This document shows, one piece after another, positions 31,786 to 40,120 of a stretch of 64,000 nt of DNA (its first letter is position 1; the number at the start of each line of letters is the position of its first letter). The position numbers were made by a program, and so were the translations under genes. Origin of the DNA: Amycolatopsis sp. WAC 01376. GTDB lineage: Bacteria; Actinomycetota; Actinomycetes; Mycobacteriales; Pseudonocardiaceae. The notes beneath the pieces were generated by a model, which saw only the letters and a list, made by a program, of their open reading frames with translations, had not been told where the DNA came from and did no database searches. The stretch lies in NCBI RefSeq assembly GCF_003947415.1, contig NZ_QHKL01000006.1, positions 186,001-250,000 on the forward strand. Reading direction: 5' to 3'.

Positions 31786-33225
31786 ATGACGATGACACTG
31801 GACACCGCGAGCGGTGTGACCACGGAAAACGTGGAGAAGTCCTACCGCTGGCGCTGGCCCGCGCTGTTCGTGATCCTGACCGGTTCGGTGATGGAACTGC
31901 TCGACATGACGGTCACGAGCATCGCCGGTCCGGTCATGCGGGCCTCGCTCGGCGGCGGCACGGCGATGATCCAGTGGCTCGGCGTCGCGTACACCCTCGC
32001 GATGGTGTCCGGGCTGCTCACCGGCGGACGGCTCGGCGACATCTTCGGCCGCAAGCGCATGTTCCTGATCGGCGCGGCCGGCTTCGTCGTCGGCTCGCTG
32101 TTCTGCGCGATCGCGGTGAGCCCCGAGATGATCATCACCGCCAGGGTGGTGCAGGGCCTGTTCGGCGCCGCGATGATCCCGCAGGGCCTCGGCATGATGA
32201 AGGAGATGTTCACCGGAAAGGAGCTTCAGTCCGCGTTCGGCATGTTCGGCCCGGTGATGGGGCTCGCCGCGGTCGGCGGCCCGATCCTCGCCGGCTGGCT
32301 GGTCGACGCCGATCTCTTCGGCACCGGCTGGCGGATGATCTTCCTGATCAACCTCCCGATCGGCGCGCTCGCCGTGCTGGCCGCGGTGAAGTTCCTGCCT
32401 GCCAACCGGCCCGGCGGTTCGCTCACCCTCGACATCCCCGGCGCGCTGCTCGCCACGACCGGTGCGCTGCTGATCGTTTTCCCGCTGGTGCAGGGCCGCG
32501 AGTACGGATGGCCGCTGTGGACGTTCGCGATGATGGCCGCCGCGGTCGTGGTGTTCGGCGTCTTCGCCTGGTTCGAGAAGCGCAAGAGCGGTCGCGGTGG
32601 TGACCCGCTGGTCGAACCCAGCCTGTTCCGCAAGCGCAGCTTCCTCGCCGGGATGGCGACCGGGACGATCTACTTCGCGGCGTTCTCCGGCTTCGGTCTC
32701 GTCTTCACGCTGTACCTGCAGCTCGGGCTCGGTTTCTCGCCGCTCAAGGCCGGGCTGACCGGGGTGCCGATGTCGCTGGGGATGATCGTCGGGATGGGCC
32801 TGGTGCAGGTGGTGCGCAAGCACGGCCGCAAGGTGCTGCACACCGGTGCGTTGATCATGACCGCGGGCGTGGTCGCGCTGCTGCTGCTCCTCGGCCCGGA
32901 AACCGGTCCGTGGCTGATCGCCCCCGCGTTGCTGGTGGTCGGGATCGGCTCCGGGCTGATCATGGGGCCGTACTTCGAGATCGCGCTGTCCGGAGTGGAA
33001 CCGTCGGAGGCCGGATCGGCGTCGGGCGCGCTGACCTCGCTCCAGCAGGTCGGCGGCGCGCTGGGGATGGCGCTGCTGGGCACGGTGTTCTTCGACGCCG
33101 GGACCGCAGACCCGACCGACGCCGCCCAGCGGACGTTCTGGGTGGTCGCGGTGATGGTGATGCTCACGTTCGCGGTCGGGTTCCTGCTGCCCAAGCGGAT
33201 CCGCGACGTAGAGTCGGCCGGGTAG
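31786..33225 (+). CDS. MFS drug exporter of the DHA2 (14-TMS, EmrB/QacA) family
   Basis: This 479-aa proton-driven exporter has about 14 hydrophobic segments. Family motifs are visible: G-R-L-G-D-I-F-G-R-K-R after TM2 (motif A), the V-V-Q-G-L-F-G-A-A-M-I-P segment, and motif C-like G-P-V-M-G-L-A-A-V-G-G-P-I-L-A-G. Two ATGs lie close together (31786 and 31792); no ribosome site precedes either, so translation may be leaderless. Divergence from a WYL regulator suggests drug- or metabolite-inducible expression. The substrate is unknown. Confidence 0.9.
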   Translation: MTMTLDTASGVTTENVEKSYRWRWPALFVILTGSVMELLDMTVTSIAGPVMRASLGGGTAMIQWLGVAYTLAMVSGLLTGGRLGDIFGRKRMFLIGAAGFVVGSLFCAIAVSPEMIITARVVQGLFGAAMIPQGLGMMKEMFTGKELQSAFGMFGPVMGLAAVGGPILAGWLVDADLFGTGWRMIFLINLPIGALAVLAAVKFLPANRPGGSLTLDIPGALLATTGALLIVFPLVQGREYGWPLWTFAMMAAAVVVFGVFAWFEKRKSGRGGDPLVEPSLFRKRSFLAGMATGTIYFAAFSGFGLVFTLYLQLGLGFSPLKAGLTGVPMSLGMIVGMGLVQVVRKHGRKVLHTGALIMTAGVVALLLLLGPETGPWLIAPALLVVGIGSGLIMGPYFEIALSGVEPSEAGSASGALTSLQQVGGALGMALLGTVFFDAGTADPTDAAQRTFWVVAVMVMLTFAVGFLLPKRIRDVESAG

Positions 33226-33246
33226 GCGATCGAGCTGGGAGGCCGC

Positions 33247-34128
33247 GTGGCTGGGACCGGGTACTTCACATCCGTCGAAGACGTGACGGCGAAGCTCGCC
33301 GACACCGGCTACCTGGCCTCCGCGGCCGTCGCCACCACGGTGTTCCTCGCGGACGCCCTCGGCAAGCCGTTGCTGATCGAGGGCCCCGCGGGCGTCGGCA
33401 AGACCGAACTGGCGAAGGCGGTCGCGCAGGCGAGCGGCTCCCGGCTCGTGCGGTTGCAGTGCTACGAAGGCGTCGACGAGTCGCGTGCGCTCTACGAGTG
33501 GAACCACGCGAAGCAGCTTCTCCGGATCACCGCCGGCAAGGACGAGACGTGGGACGAAGCCCGCAACGACATCTTCGGTGAAGAGTTCCTGCTGGCCAGG
33601 CCGCTGCTGACGGCGATCAAGGGCGACGAGCCGACCGTCCTGCTCATCGACGAGACCGACAAGGCCGACGTCGAGATCGAGGGGCTGCTGCTGGAGGTGC
33701 TCGGCGACTTCCAGATCACCGTCCCGGAACTCGGCACGATCGTCGCCGGGCGCCGGCCGTTCGTAGTGCTGACGTCCAACGCGACGCGCGAACTTTCCGA
33801 GGCGCTTCGGCGGCGCTGTCTGTTCCTGCACATCGATTTCCCCGACGCGGCACTGGAACAGCGCATCGTGCGGCTCAAGGTGCCTGGCGTCGACGACGCG
33901 CTCGCCGCGTCCTTGGTCAAGGTGATCACCGCGCTGCGGGCGATGGAACTGCGGAAGGCGCCGTCGGTCGCGGAGACCATCGACTGGGCCCGCACCCTGC
34001 TGGCGCTCGGCGCGGACAGCCTCGGCGAGGACGTCGTCCGCGCGAGTCTCGGCGTGATCCTCAAACACCAGGAAGACGTCGTGAAGGCGGACGCGCGGCT
34101 GGAACTCGGCAAGGTCCTCGACTCGTGA
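33247..34128 (+). CDS. MoxR-family AAA+ ATPase
   Basis: This 293-aa chaperone-like ATPase has Walker A G-P-A-G-V-G-K-T near residue 45, Walker B L-L-I-D-E-T-D-K near 135, a sensor 1 T-S-N-A-T-R, and the R-R-R-C arginine-finger region. It resembles CoxD-type MoxR proteins that pair with VWA proteins to mature or insert metals into large enzymes. The GTG start at 33247 follows GGGAGG. Its stop codon overlaps the next gene, a VWA protein, so they form a functional pair. A client such as the IorAB molybdenum enzyme 8 kb away is a guess only. Confidence 0.92.
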   Translation: MAGTGYFTSVEDVTAKLADTGYLASAAVATTVFLADALGKPLLIEGPAGVGKTELAKAVAQASGSRLVRLQCYEGVDESRALYEWNHAKQLLRITAGKDETWDEARNDIFGEEFLLARPLLTAIKGDEPTVLLIDETDKADVEIEGLLLEVLGDFQITVPELGTIVAGRRPFVVLTSNATRELSEALRRRCLFLHIDFPDAALEQRIVRLKVPGVDDALAASLVKVITALRAMELRKAPSVAETIDWARTLLALGADSLGEDVVRASLGVILKHQEDVVKADARLELGKVLDS

Positions 34129-35474
34129 GCGGCGTGCCGGGAAGGCTCGTCGAGTTCGTGGAAGCGTTGCGGGAGCACGGAATTCCCGCCGGTCCCAGTG
34201 AGACGGTCGACGCCGCCGCGGCACTCGAAGTGCTGGGCCTGGCTTCCCGCGAGCAGATGCGGGAAGGGCTCGCGGCGGCGCTCGTCCGGCGCGGCGGCCA
34301 GCGCGCGGTGTTCGACGCGACGTTCGACATCTACTTCCCGCTCGGCGTCGGCGCGCCCTCGCAGGACCCGGTCGAAGACCTGGCCGCGCTGCGGGACCGG
34401 CTCGCCGCCGCGCTCGCCGCCGACGACCAGACGGAACTGACGCAACTCGCCGGGCTCGCCGTCGACATGCTGGGGGAGTACGGCGGCACGGCGGGCACCG
34501 GCGGCTGGTCGGCGCACCAGACCCTGGAACGGCTCCAGCCGCAGACCCTCGTGGTCCGCGTGCTCGAAGCGATCCGTGCGGGAGCCCTAAACGACTTCAC
34601 TGACCGACTGGACCGGGACGACGTCCGTCGGCGGGTCGAGGGCTTCCGTGGAATGGTGCGGACCGAAGCACGCCGCAGGGTGGCGGAAGTCCGTGGCAGG
34701 GAACGGGTTTCGCGGCACGCCGTCCCGCCCGCGGCCGACCGCGTCGACTTCCTGCTCGCCAGCCGCGCGCAACTCGCCGAGCTCCGCCGTGTCGTCCAGC
34801 CCCTGTCCCGCAAGCTCGCCACCCGGCTGGCCGCCCGGCGACGGCGGCGCGCGCGCGGGCAGATCGACCTGCGCCGGACGCTGCGGCGTTCGCTGTCCAC
34901 CGGCGGCGTCCCGATGCGGCCGTCGTACCGGCGGCACCGGCCAGGGAGGCCGGAAATCGTGCTGCTGTGCGACATGTCGGGCTCGGTGGCCGGTTTCGCG
35001 AACTTCACCATGCTGCTGGTGCAGGCCTTGCGCGACCAGTTCAGCAAGGTGCGGGTGTTCGCGTTCATCGACGCGTGCGACGAGATCACCCACCTCGTCG
35101 ACACCGGCGCCGCCGATCCGGAGGACCTCGGCGCGCGCATCCTCGCCGACGCGGAACTGACCCGCTGGGACGGGCACAGCGACTACGGGCACGCGCTCGG
35201 CGAGTTCGTCGAACGGTACTCGGATGCCGTGGGGCCCAAGACATCCATGCTCATCCTCGGGGACGCCAGGACCAACGGCGGTGACCCGAACCTGGCGGCG
35301 GTTCGCGGGATCGCCGCCGCCGCGAGGCATACGTACTGGCTCAATCCGGAGCGGACGGCGTTGTGGTCCACCGGGGACTCCGAGGCGCACGCGTACGCGG
35401 AGGTCGTCGAGATGCACGAATGCCGGAACGTGCACCAGTTGACGCGGCTGGTGACCAGGCTGCTGCCCGCTTAG
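34125..35474 (+). CDS. CoxE-like VWA-domain protein
   Basis: This 449-aa protein is the VWA partner of the MoxR ATPase. A helical N-terminal half (residues 1-260, with R-P-R-basic patches) is followed by a VWA domain in about 270-430. The MIDAS motif is D-M-S-G-S (L-L-C-D-M-S-G-S-V-A-G), and a later Thr and Asp complete the site. The GTG start at 34125 overlaps the MoxR TGA. Pairs of this kind act together on a client protein in the cytoplasm. The client is not evident from the neighbours. Confidence 0.9.
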   Translation: MSGVPGRLVEFVEALREHGIPAGPSETVDAAAALEVLGLASREQMREGLAAALVRRGGQRAVFDATFDIYFPLGVGAPSQDPVEDLAALRDRLAAALAADDQTELTQLAGLAVDMLGEYGGTAGTGGWSAHQTLERLQPQTLVVRVLEAIRAGALNDFTDRLDRDDVRRRVEGFRGMVRTEARRRVAEVRGRERVSRHAVPPAADRVDFLLASRAQLAELRRVVQPLSRKLATRLAARRRRRARGQIDLRRTLRRSLSTGGVPMRPSYRRHRPGRPEIVLLCDMSGSVAGFANFTMLLVQALRDQFSKVRVFAFIDACDEITHLVDTGAADPEDLGARILADAELTRWDGHSDYGHALGEFVERYSDAVGPKTSMLILGDARTNGGDPNLAAVRGIAAAARHTYWLNPERTALWSTGDSEAHAYAEVVEMHECRNVHQLTRLVTRLLPA

Positions 35475-36292
35475 GGCTTGAGCGCGGCCTTCCCGTAGGC
35501 GTCGGCGTTGCTGAACACTTCTTGCCCGTACGCCGTGGAGTTGTTGTAGATCAGCACCGAGGTCCACCAACCGGCGGGTTTGCCGAGGTCGCCGCCCCGC
35601 GCGCACAGGTACCGGGCGGTCGTCATCGCGGCGTCGTCGATGTTCTGCGGATCCGGCGCGACGCCGTCACCGCTCGCACGGACGCCGTACCGCTTCCAGG
35701 TGGCGGGCAGGAACTGCATCGGCCCGACCGCGCGATCCCATTTCGGGTCGCCGTCGAGGGCGCCCTTGTCGGTGTCGACGACCGCCAGCACGCCGGGGGA
35801 GCCGTCGAGCGGGATGCCGATGATCGGCGGCGTCACGACGCCGTCCTCGCCGGCGCGGGAGCCGTCGTGCCGGGCGTGCTGGGACTCGGTCCGGCCGATC
35901 CCGGCGATGGTCGCCCAAGTGATTCCGCAGCGTGGCGTGGTCGTCGCGGTCTTTTCGGCGGCGTTCACGTAGGCCCGCAGCGCACGCGAAGGAAGGTCCG
36001 TGTTCTCCGACACCTTCGCGATCCAGGCGTCCTTCGCGGGCTCCGCGGGCAGCGGTCCGGCGTCGCCGGGGATCGCCGAACGAGGGGCGGGTTTGAGGGC
36101 GGGGACGACGAATTCCGGTTTGACCGGCACCGGCTCGCGGTCGGTGAGGCTGACCACGACCCAGACGGCGCCTGCCACCAAGGCGCCCACGACCAGCAGC
36201 GCGAGCATCACGCAGCCGCGCGGGCCGCGCCTCTTGGGCGGTGGTTGCCACTGGTCCATGAGATCCAGTGCCGAAGGGGACGAAGCGGTCAC
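35471..36292 (-). CDS. Membrane-anchored lytic murein transglycosylase (MltB-like)
   Basis: This 273-aa protein cleaves peptidoglycan glycan strands. Residues about 25-50 form one membrane anchor (V-M-L-A-L-L-V-V-G-A-L-V-A-G-A-V-W-V-V). The catalytic domain follows, with the acid Glu in G-I-G-R-T-E-S-Q-H, and the G-P-M-Q-F-L-P-A-T-W block characteristic of MltB/SLT_2 proteins. The start is uncertain: GTG at 36301, GTG at 36292 and ATG at 36259 are all in frame. The open frame extends to 36409 only because of a hairpin repeat. Its stop overlaps the end of the VWA gene by four bases in convergent orientation. Confidence 0.88.
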   Translation of the reverse strand: MTASSPSALDLMDQWQPPPKRRGPRGCVMLALLVVGALVAGAVWVVVSLTDREPVPVKPEFVVPALKPAPRSAIPGDAGPLPAEPAKDAWIAKVSENTDLPSRALRAYVNAAEKTATTTPRCGITWATIAGIGRTESQHARHDGSRAGEDGVVTPPIIGIPLDGSPGVLAVVDTDKGALDGDPKWDRAVGPMQFLPATWKRYGVRASGDGVAPDPQNIDDAAMTTARYLCARGGDLGKPAGWWTSVLIYNNSTAYGQEVFSNADAYGKAALKP

Positions 36293-36344
36293 CGGTTCCA
36301 CGGTACGTGACTGTTGTGGAGAACTTGTGTGGCCCGCCCCCACC

Positions 36345-36412
36345 CGCGCATTTCGTCCTCTGGATGCGGTAGTTGAACGCGCACGGACCGCATTCAGAGG
36401 ACGAAACACGCG
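36345..36412. repeat. Inverted repeat hairpin (26-bp arms)
   Basis: Arms at 36345-36370 and 36387-36412 pair with three mismatches around a 16-base loop; the core is TTTCGTCCTCTG. It lies in the divergent gap between the transglycosylase and GH5 genes. No open frame is convincing within it. Confidence 0.75.
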
Positions 36413-36440
36413 AATCGGTTGACATCGGGCCCGAAGCCGA

Positions 36441-36459
36441 GTTAGGAAGGTTTCCTAAC
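36441..36459. promoter_or_regulatory. Palindromic operator upstream of the GH5 gene
   Basis: GTTAGGAA and TTCCTAAC (36441-36448, 36452-36459) are perfect complementary arms around GGT. The site is 60 bp upstream of the secreted glucanase start, a suitable place for a sugar-responsive repressor or activator. Which regulator binds is not known. Confidence 0.65.
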
Positions 36460-36518
36460 AAGGGCTCGCCGCGCCCCTGCTCCACGGAACGCAACGATGC
36501 TTCTGAAGGAGGCACAAA

Positions 36519-38222
36519 GTGGTACGCCCAAGATGGCGGGCGGCGCTGGTCACGGTGCTCGCGGCCGCCTCGGTCCCGATCTCCGCCCAGGCCGCTTCCG
36601 CGGCTCCCGTCCGCTACGAGTCCGAGAACGCGGCGGTCTCCCGTGGCGTGGTCGAATCCAATCACCAGGGCTTCACCGGATCCGGCTTCGTCAACTACGA
36701 CAACGTCACCGGCAGCTACGTCGAGTACACCGTCAACGCGGCGCAGGCGGGACAGCACACGCTGACCTTCCGCTACGCCAACGGCACCACCGCCGACCGC
36801 CCGCTCGACATCACCGTCAACGGCGCCCTCGCCGTCGACGACCTCGGGTTCGCCGGCACCGGCGCGTGGACGACCTGGCGCACCGTCACCACCTCGGTGA
36901 ATCTCGCGGCCGGCACCAACAGGATCCGCACGACCGCCGTCACGTCGAACGGCGGGCCCAACGCGGACTCGCTTTCGGTCGAGGGCAGCGGTGGTTCCAA
37001 CGACACCGAAGCGCCGACGGCGCCGGGCTCGCCCACGACGTCGAACGTGACCTGCGGCAGCGCGACCCTCAGCTGGCAGGCGTCGGCGGACAACGTCGGG
37101 GTCGCCGGGTACCGCGTCCTCCGGAGCGGTCAAACCGTTGCCACGACGGCGAATTCGCCCGCGACGGTGACCGGTCTCGCCGCGTCGACGTCGTACTCGT
37201 TCACGGTGGTCGCCTACGACGCGGCGGGGAATACGTCCGCGCCGAGCAACGCCGTCTCCGTCACCACGCCCGCGTGCGGTACCGGGACACCGGTGTCGAT
37301 CAACGGAAAGCTCCACGTCTGCGGCGTCAAACTGTGCAACCAGTACGGCAAGCCCATCCAGCTGCGAGGGATGAGCACGCACGGGATCCAGTGGTACAGC
37401 CAATGCGTGAAGACCGCTTCGCTGGACGCGCTGGCCAACGACTGGAAGGCCGACATCCTGCGTGTCGCCATGTACATCCAGGACGACGGCTACGAGAGCA
37501 ACCCGCGCAAGTTCACCGACATGATGCACAACTACATCGAAGAAGCGACGAAACGCGGGATGTACGTCCTCGTCGACTGGCACCAGCTCGACCCCGGTGA
37601 CCCGAACGCGAACACCCACCTCGCGAAGACGTTCTTCACCGAGATCGCCCAGCGGCACAAGGACAAGGTCAACATCATCTACGACGTCGCGAACGAGCCC
37701 AACGGGGTCAGCTGGGCGGACGTGAAGCGGTACGCCGAAGAGGTCATCCCGGTGATCCGGGCCCAGGACCCGGACAGCGTCGTCTTCCTCGGGACGCACG
37801 GATGGTCGACCTTCGGCATCTCCGACGGCCGCGACGAGAACGACATCCTGAACAACCCGGTCAACGCCACTAACATCATGTACACGTTCCACTTCTACGC
37901 GGCATCGCACCAGGACGAGCACTACGACGCGCTGGCGCGGACCGCGGACCGGATCCCGGTGTTCGTCACGGAATTCGGCACCCAGACCTACACGGGTGAC
38001 GGCGGGAACGACTTCACGTACTCGCAGAAGTACCTTGATCTGCTGGCCGCCAAGAAGATCGGCTGGACGAACTGGAACTTCTCCGACGACTTCCGCTCCG
38101 GTGCCGTGTTCAAGACCGGAACCTGCGCCGGGAACTCCTTCACCGGCACTTCGATGCTGAAGCCCGCCGGTGTCTGGGTGCGGGACCGCATCCGCACGCC
38201 GGACGACTTCCCGACCGGCTGA
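36519..38222 (+). CDS. Secreted GH5 endoglucanase with CBM and FN3 domains
   Basis: This 567-aa extracellular enzyme hydrolyses beta-1,4-glucan or a related polysaccharide. A signal peptide covers residues 1-29 (cleavage near A-S-A-A-P). A CBM35/CBM6-like domain follows in residues about 30-158, starting Y-E-S-E-N-A-A-V, then a fibronectin type III domain in 165-250, then the GH5 barrel from about 262. The acid/base is Glu393 in D-V-A-N-E-P-N-G and the nucleophile is Glu485 in V-T-E-F-G-T. The GTG at 36519 has AAGGAGG seven bases upstream. A palindromic operator precedes it and a perfect 14-bp-stem terminator follows. Mannanase activity is an alternative. Confidence 0.92.
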   Translation: MVRPRWRAALVTVLAAASVPISAQAASAAPVRYESENAAVSRGVVESNHQGFTGSGFVNYDNVTGSYVEYTVNAAQAGQHTLTFRYANGTTADRPLDITVNGALAVDDLGFAGTGAWTTWRTVTTSVNLAAGTNRIRTTAVTSNGGPNADSLSVEGSGGSNDTEAPTAPGSPTTSNVTCGSATLSWQASADNVGVAGYRVLRSGQTVATTANSPATVTGLAASTSYSFTVVAYDAAGNTSAPSNAVSVTTPACGTGTPVSINGKLHVCGVKLCNQYGKPIQLRGMSTHGIQWYSQCVKTASLDALANDWKADILRVAMYIQDDGYESNPRKFTDMMHNYIEEATKRGMYVLVDWHQLDPGDPNANTHLAKTFFTEIAQRHKDKVNIIYDVANEPNGVSWADVKRYAEEVIPVIRAQDPDSVVFLGTHGWSTFGISDGRDENDILNNPVNATNIMYTFHFYAASHQDEHYDALARTADRIPVFVTEFGTQTYTGDGGNDFTYSQKYLDLLAAKKIGWTNWNFSDDFRSGAVFKTGTCAGNSFTGTSMLKPAGVWVRDRIRTPDDFPTG

Positions 38223-38228
38223 GCCAGG

Positions 38229-38266
38229 ACGCCTCGTGCCCGCTGTCCTCACCGGGCACGAGGCGT
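38229..38266 (+). terminator. Terminator hairpin after the GH5 gene
   Basis: Perfect 14-base arms at 38229-38242 and 38253-38266 enclose a 10-base loop. It begins seven bases after the stop codon. Confidence 0.8.
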
Positions 38267-38291
38267 TCCCCGGCATGGCAGACTCCGCCGG

Positions 38292-38807
38292 ATGAACGCG
38301 TGGCTCACCAGCCTCATCGCCGTGGCCGGGACCCTGCTCGGCTCGACGTCGACCTTCTTGTTCCAGCGGCTCAACACCGCTCGCACCGAGCGATTCACCC
38401 GGGAAGAACGACTCCGCCAGGACCGGACGGAAGCCTGTGCCGACTTCGCGGGCGCGATCACCGGGCTCCGCCGTGGTGCCGTCAGTCTCTGGCTTCTGCG
38501 TCGGCGTGCCGCCCCTGACGACGACGATCTGCGTGCTGCCTTCACCGAATCGGACGTTCTCGGTGCCGCGGCCGACCACGCCCGCTTCCGGGTGGCACTG
38601 CTCACCGGCGATCCGGAGCTGGTGGCGCTCGCCGATGTCGCCTTCGAACACTGTGCCGCGATCAGGGAAGCGGCCGACCATGCCGAACTGGCCGGTCACG
38701 AAGAGCGGTGCCAGCGGGCGCTCGATTCCTTCATCGACGCCGCGGGGGCACAGGTGCGCGGCGTCAGGCCAGCCAGGCGTCGATCTCTTGGTGGATCGAA
38801 CGCTTGA
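38292..38807 (+). CDS. Membrane-anchored hypothetical protein
   Basis: This 171-aa protein is not recognised. Residues 3-25 form a single hydrophobic anchor (L-T-S-L-I-A-V-A-G-T-L-L-G-S-T-S-T), followed by a highly charged helical cytoplasmic domain with many Arg, Glu and Asp residues (R-T-E-R-F-T-R-E-E-R-L-R-Q-D-R). A coiled-coil-like tail is likely. Small proteins of this layout are frequent in streptomycetes and related genera. Its last 44 bases overlap the 3' end of the adenosine deaminase-like gene on the other strand; if the overlap is wrong, the true product would be shorter. Confidence 0.6.
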   Translation: MNAWLTSLIAVAGTLLGSTSTFLFQRLNTARTERFTREERLRQDRTEACADFAGAITGLRRGAVSLWLLRRRAAPDDDDLRAAFTESDVLGAAADHARFRVALLTGDPELVALADVAFEHCAAIREAADHAELAGHEERCQRALDSFIDAAGAQVRGVRPARRRSLGGSNA

Positions 38808-39738
38808 GCTCGGCGGGCGCGAAGGACGCGTCGACGGACGCCCTGGAGAGTCCGGCGAGCGCGAGGTCGTCGTAGGCGAACGCCTCGCGAGTGCGCAGGA
38901 ACTCGTCGGTCAGCGTCGTCCCCGTGATCGACGGGACGTCGGTGCTGAGCGTGACCACGAGCCCGGCGTCGACCAGCCGGGGGAGCGGGTGCTCCTCGAA
39001 CGACGGCACGAGCCCAAGCGTCACGTTCGACGACGGGCAGACCTCCAGCGCGATACCGCGTTCCCGCACCTCGGCGACCAGTGCGACGTCCTCCAGGATC
39101 CGGATGCCGTGGCCGATCCGCTCGCTGTGGCCGACCTCGAGGGCCTCGCGGATGCTGGCCGGTCCGGCGTCCTCGCCCGCGTGGTGGATCAGGCGCAGCC
39201 CGGCCTCGCCTGCCTCGTCGCAGATCCCGGCGAACGGCGCCAGCGGATACTTCTCCTCCCCGGCGAGGCCGATCGCGAACACCCCGTCCGGGGCGTACCG
39301 GCGCGCCAGGTCGAGGGTGAGCCGGGCGCGTTCGACCGGCCGGCGGCGTGAGTGGTCCAGGAGCATCCGCCAGTGGAGACCGTATTCGGCCGCCCCTGCC
39401 GAGAGTCCTTTGAGGACGGACGCCAGCGGCATGTCCGGCTCGCCCAGTCGTTCGCCGTGCGAAGCCGCCGTGAAGGTGACTTCGGCGTAGCGGACCCCGT
39501 CCGCGACCTGGTCCTCGCAGAACTCGCGCGCCACCCGTTCGAAGTCCTCCGGTCTCCGCAGGCAGGACCGCAGCAGCCCGTTGTAGTCACCGAACGCGCG
39601 GAACCCGTCGAACACGGGTTGTTCCGCGGGTACGGCGACACCGTTCGCCTCACCGAGGTCACGGAGCGTGTCCGGCCGGATCGTGCTTTCGAGGTGGACG
39701 TGCAGATGGGCCTTGGGCAGCAGCGAAAGATCCCGCAT
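38764..39738 (-). CDS. Adenosine deaminase-like amidohydrolase with altered metal-site neighbour
   Basis: This 324-aa enzyme belongs to the adenosine/AMP deaminase family. Zinc ligands are His13 and His15 (H-L-H-V-H), the later H-H-A-G-E supplies His and the catalytic Glu, and G-H-G-I-R and V-C-P-S-S-N are intact. The usual T-D-D-P motif is instead T-D-V-P: Asp267 (metal ligand) is kept but the second Asp, which contacts the purine N7, is Val268. The first block also reads H-L-E-S-T rather than the common H-L-E-G-T or H-L-D-G-A. These changes suggest a different substrate. The ATG at 39738 is placed at the start of the barrel. Confidence 0.88.
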   Translation of the reverse strand: MRDLSLLPKAHLHVHLESTIRPDTLRDLGEANGVAVPAEQPVFDGFRAFGDYNGLLRSCLRRPEDFERVAREFCEDQVADGVRYAEVTFTAASHGERLGEPDMPLASVLKGLSAGAAEYGLHWRMLLDHSRRRPVERARLTLDLARRYAPDGVFAIGLAGEEKYPLAPFAGICDEAGEAGLRLIHHAGEDAGPASIREALEVGHSERIGHGIRILEDVALVAEVRERGIALEVCPSSNVTLGLVPSFEEHPLPRLVDAGLVVTLSTDVPSITGTTLTDEFLRTREAFAYDDLALAGLSRASVDASFAPAELKRSIHQEIDAWLA

Positions 39739-39900
39739 GGGCCCGAACTTACTGGCCTCGGCCCGCGTCGCGCGCCCCGTTTTCCCCGCTCCGACCGGCG
39801 CGGGTATCCGAAATGAGTGATTCGGAGCGCTTCGGGGAACCCAGTGACCACTACCGGTCGTTGAGCAGGACACCAGACGACCCCGAGGAAAGGGACCACA

Positions 39901-40119
39901 GTGCCTCTACTGCGGAAGTTGACCGCCCTGGCCGGCACCGCCGGGGCCGTGCGTGCCTACGTGCGGAAGAACCCCGAGAAGGTCTCGAAGGTCGTGAACA
40001 AGGCCGCGACCTTCGTCGACCACAAGACGAAGGGCAAGTACCACAGCCAGATCGACGGCGCGGTACGCAAGGTCGACGGGATGACCGGACGGCCGCCGCG
40101 CCGGCCGCACGAGCACTGA
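39901..40119 (+). CDS. MT0933/Rv0909-type antitoxin-like protein (orphan)
   Basis: This 72-aa basic protein matches the MT0933_antitox pattern: V-x-K-x-A-x-x-F-V-D-x-K-T-x-G-K-Y then an I-D-x-A-V-x-K-V-D tail. In mycobacteria the family member Rv0909 is the antitoxin of a type II pair. Here no toxin gene is adjacent: RecQ begins on the other strand right after it. The N-terminus (L-L-R-K-L-T-A-L-A-G-T-A-G-A-V) is longer and more hydrophobic than in that family. The GTG start at 39901 has an AGGAAAGG stretch upstream. It may have a non-toxin-antitoxin role. Confidence 0.7.
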   Translation: MPLLRKLTALAGTAGAVRAYVRKNPEKVSKVVNKAATFVDHKTKGKYHSQIDGAVRKVDGMTGRPPRRPHEH

Positions 40120-40120
40120 G

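Noticed and set aside
31696..34224. Minus-strand open frame (about 840 codons) opposite the MFS and MoxR genes
   Set aside because: It reads as His/Gln/Arg-rich shadow sequence without domains.
36293..36409. Longer N-terminus of the transglycosylase
   Set aside because: The extra codons derive mostly from the hairpin repeat at 36345-36412 and precede no ribosome site.
35667..38699. Minus-strand open frame (about 1010 codons) across the GH5 gene and transglycosylase region
   Set aside because: It runs through a terminator, an operator and the hairpin repeat and has no plausible domain; the GH5 gene is clearly the true gene.
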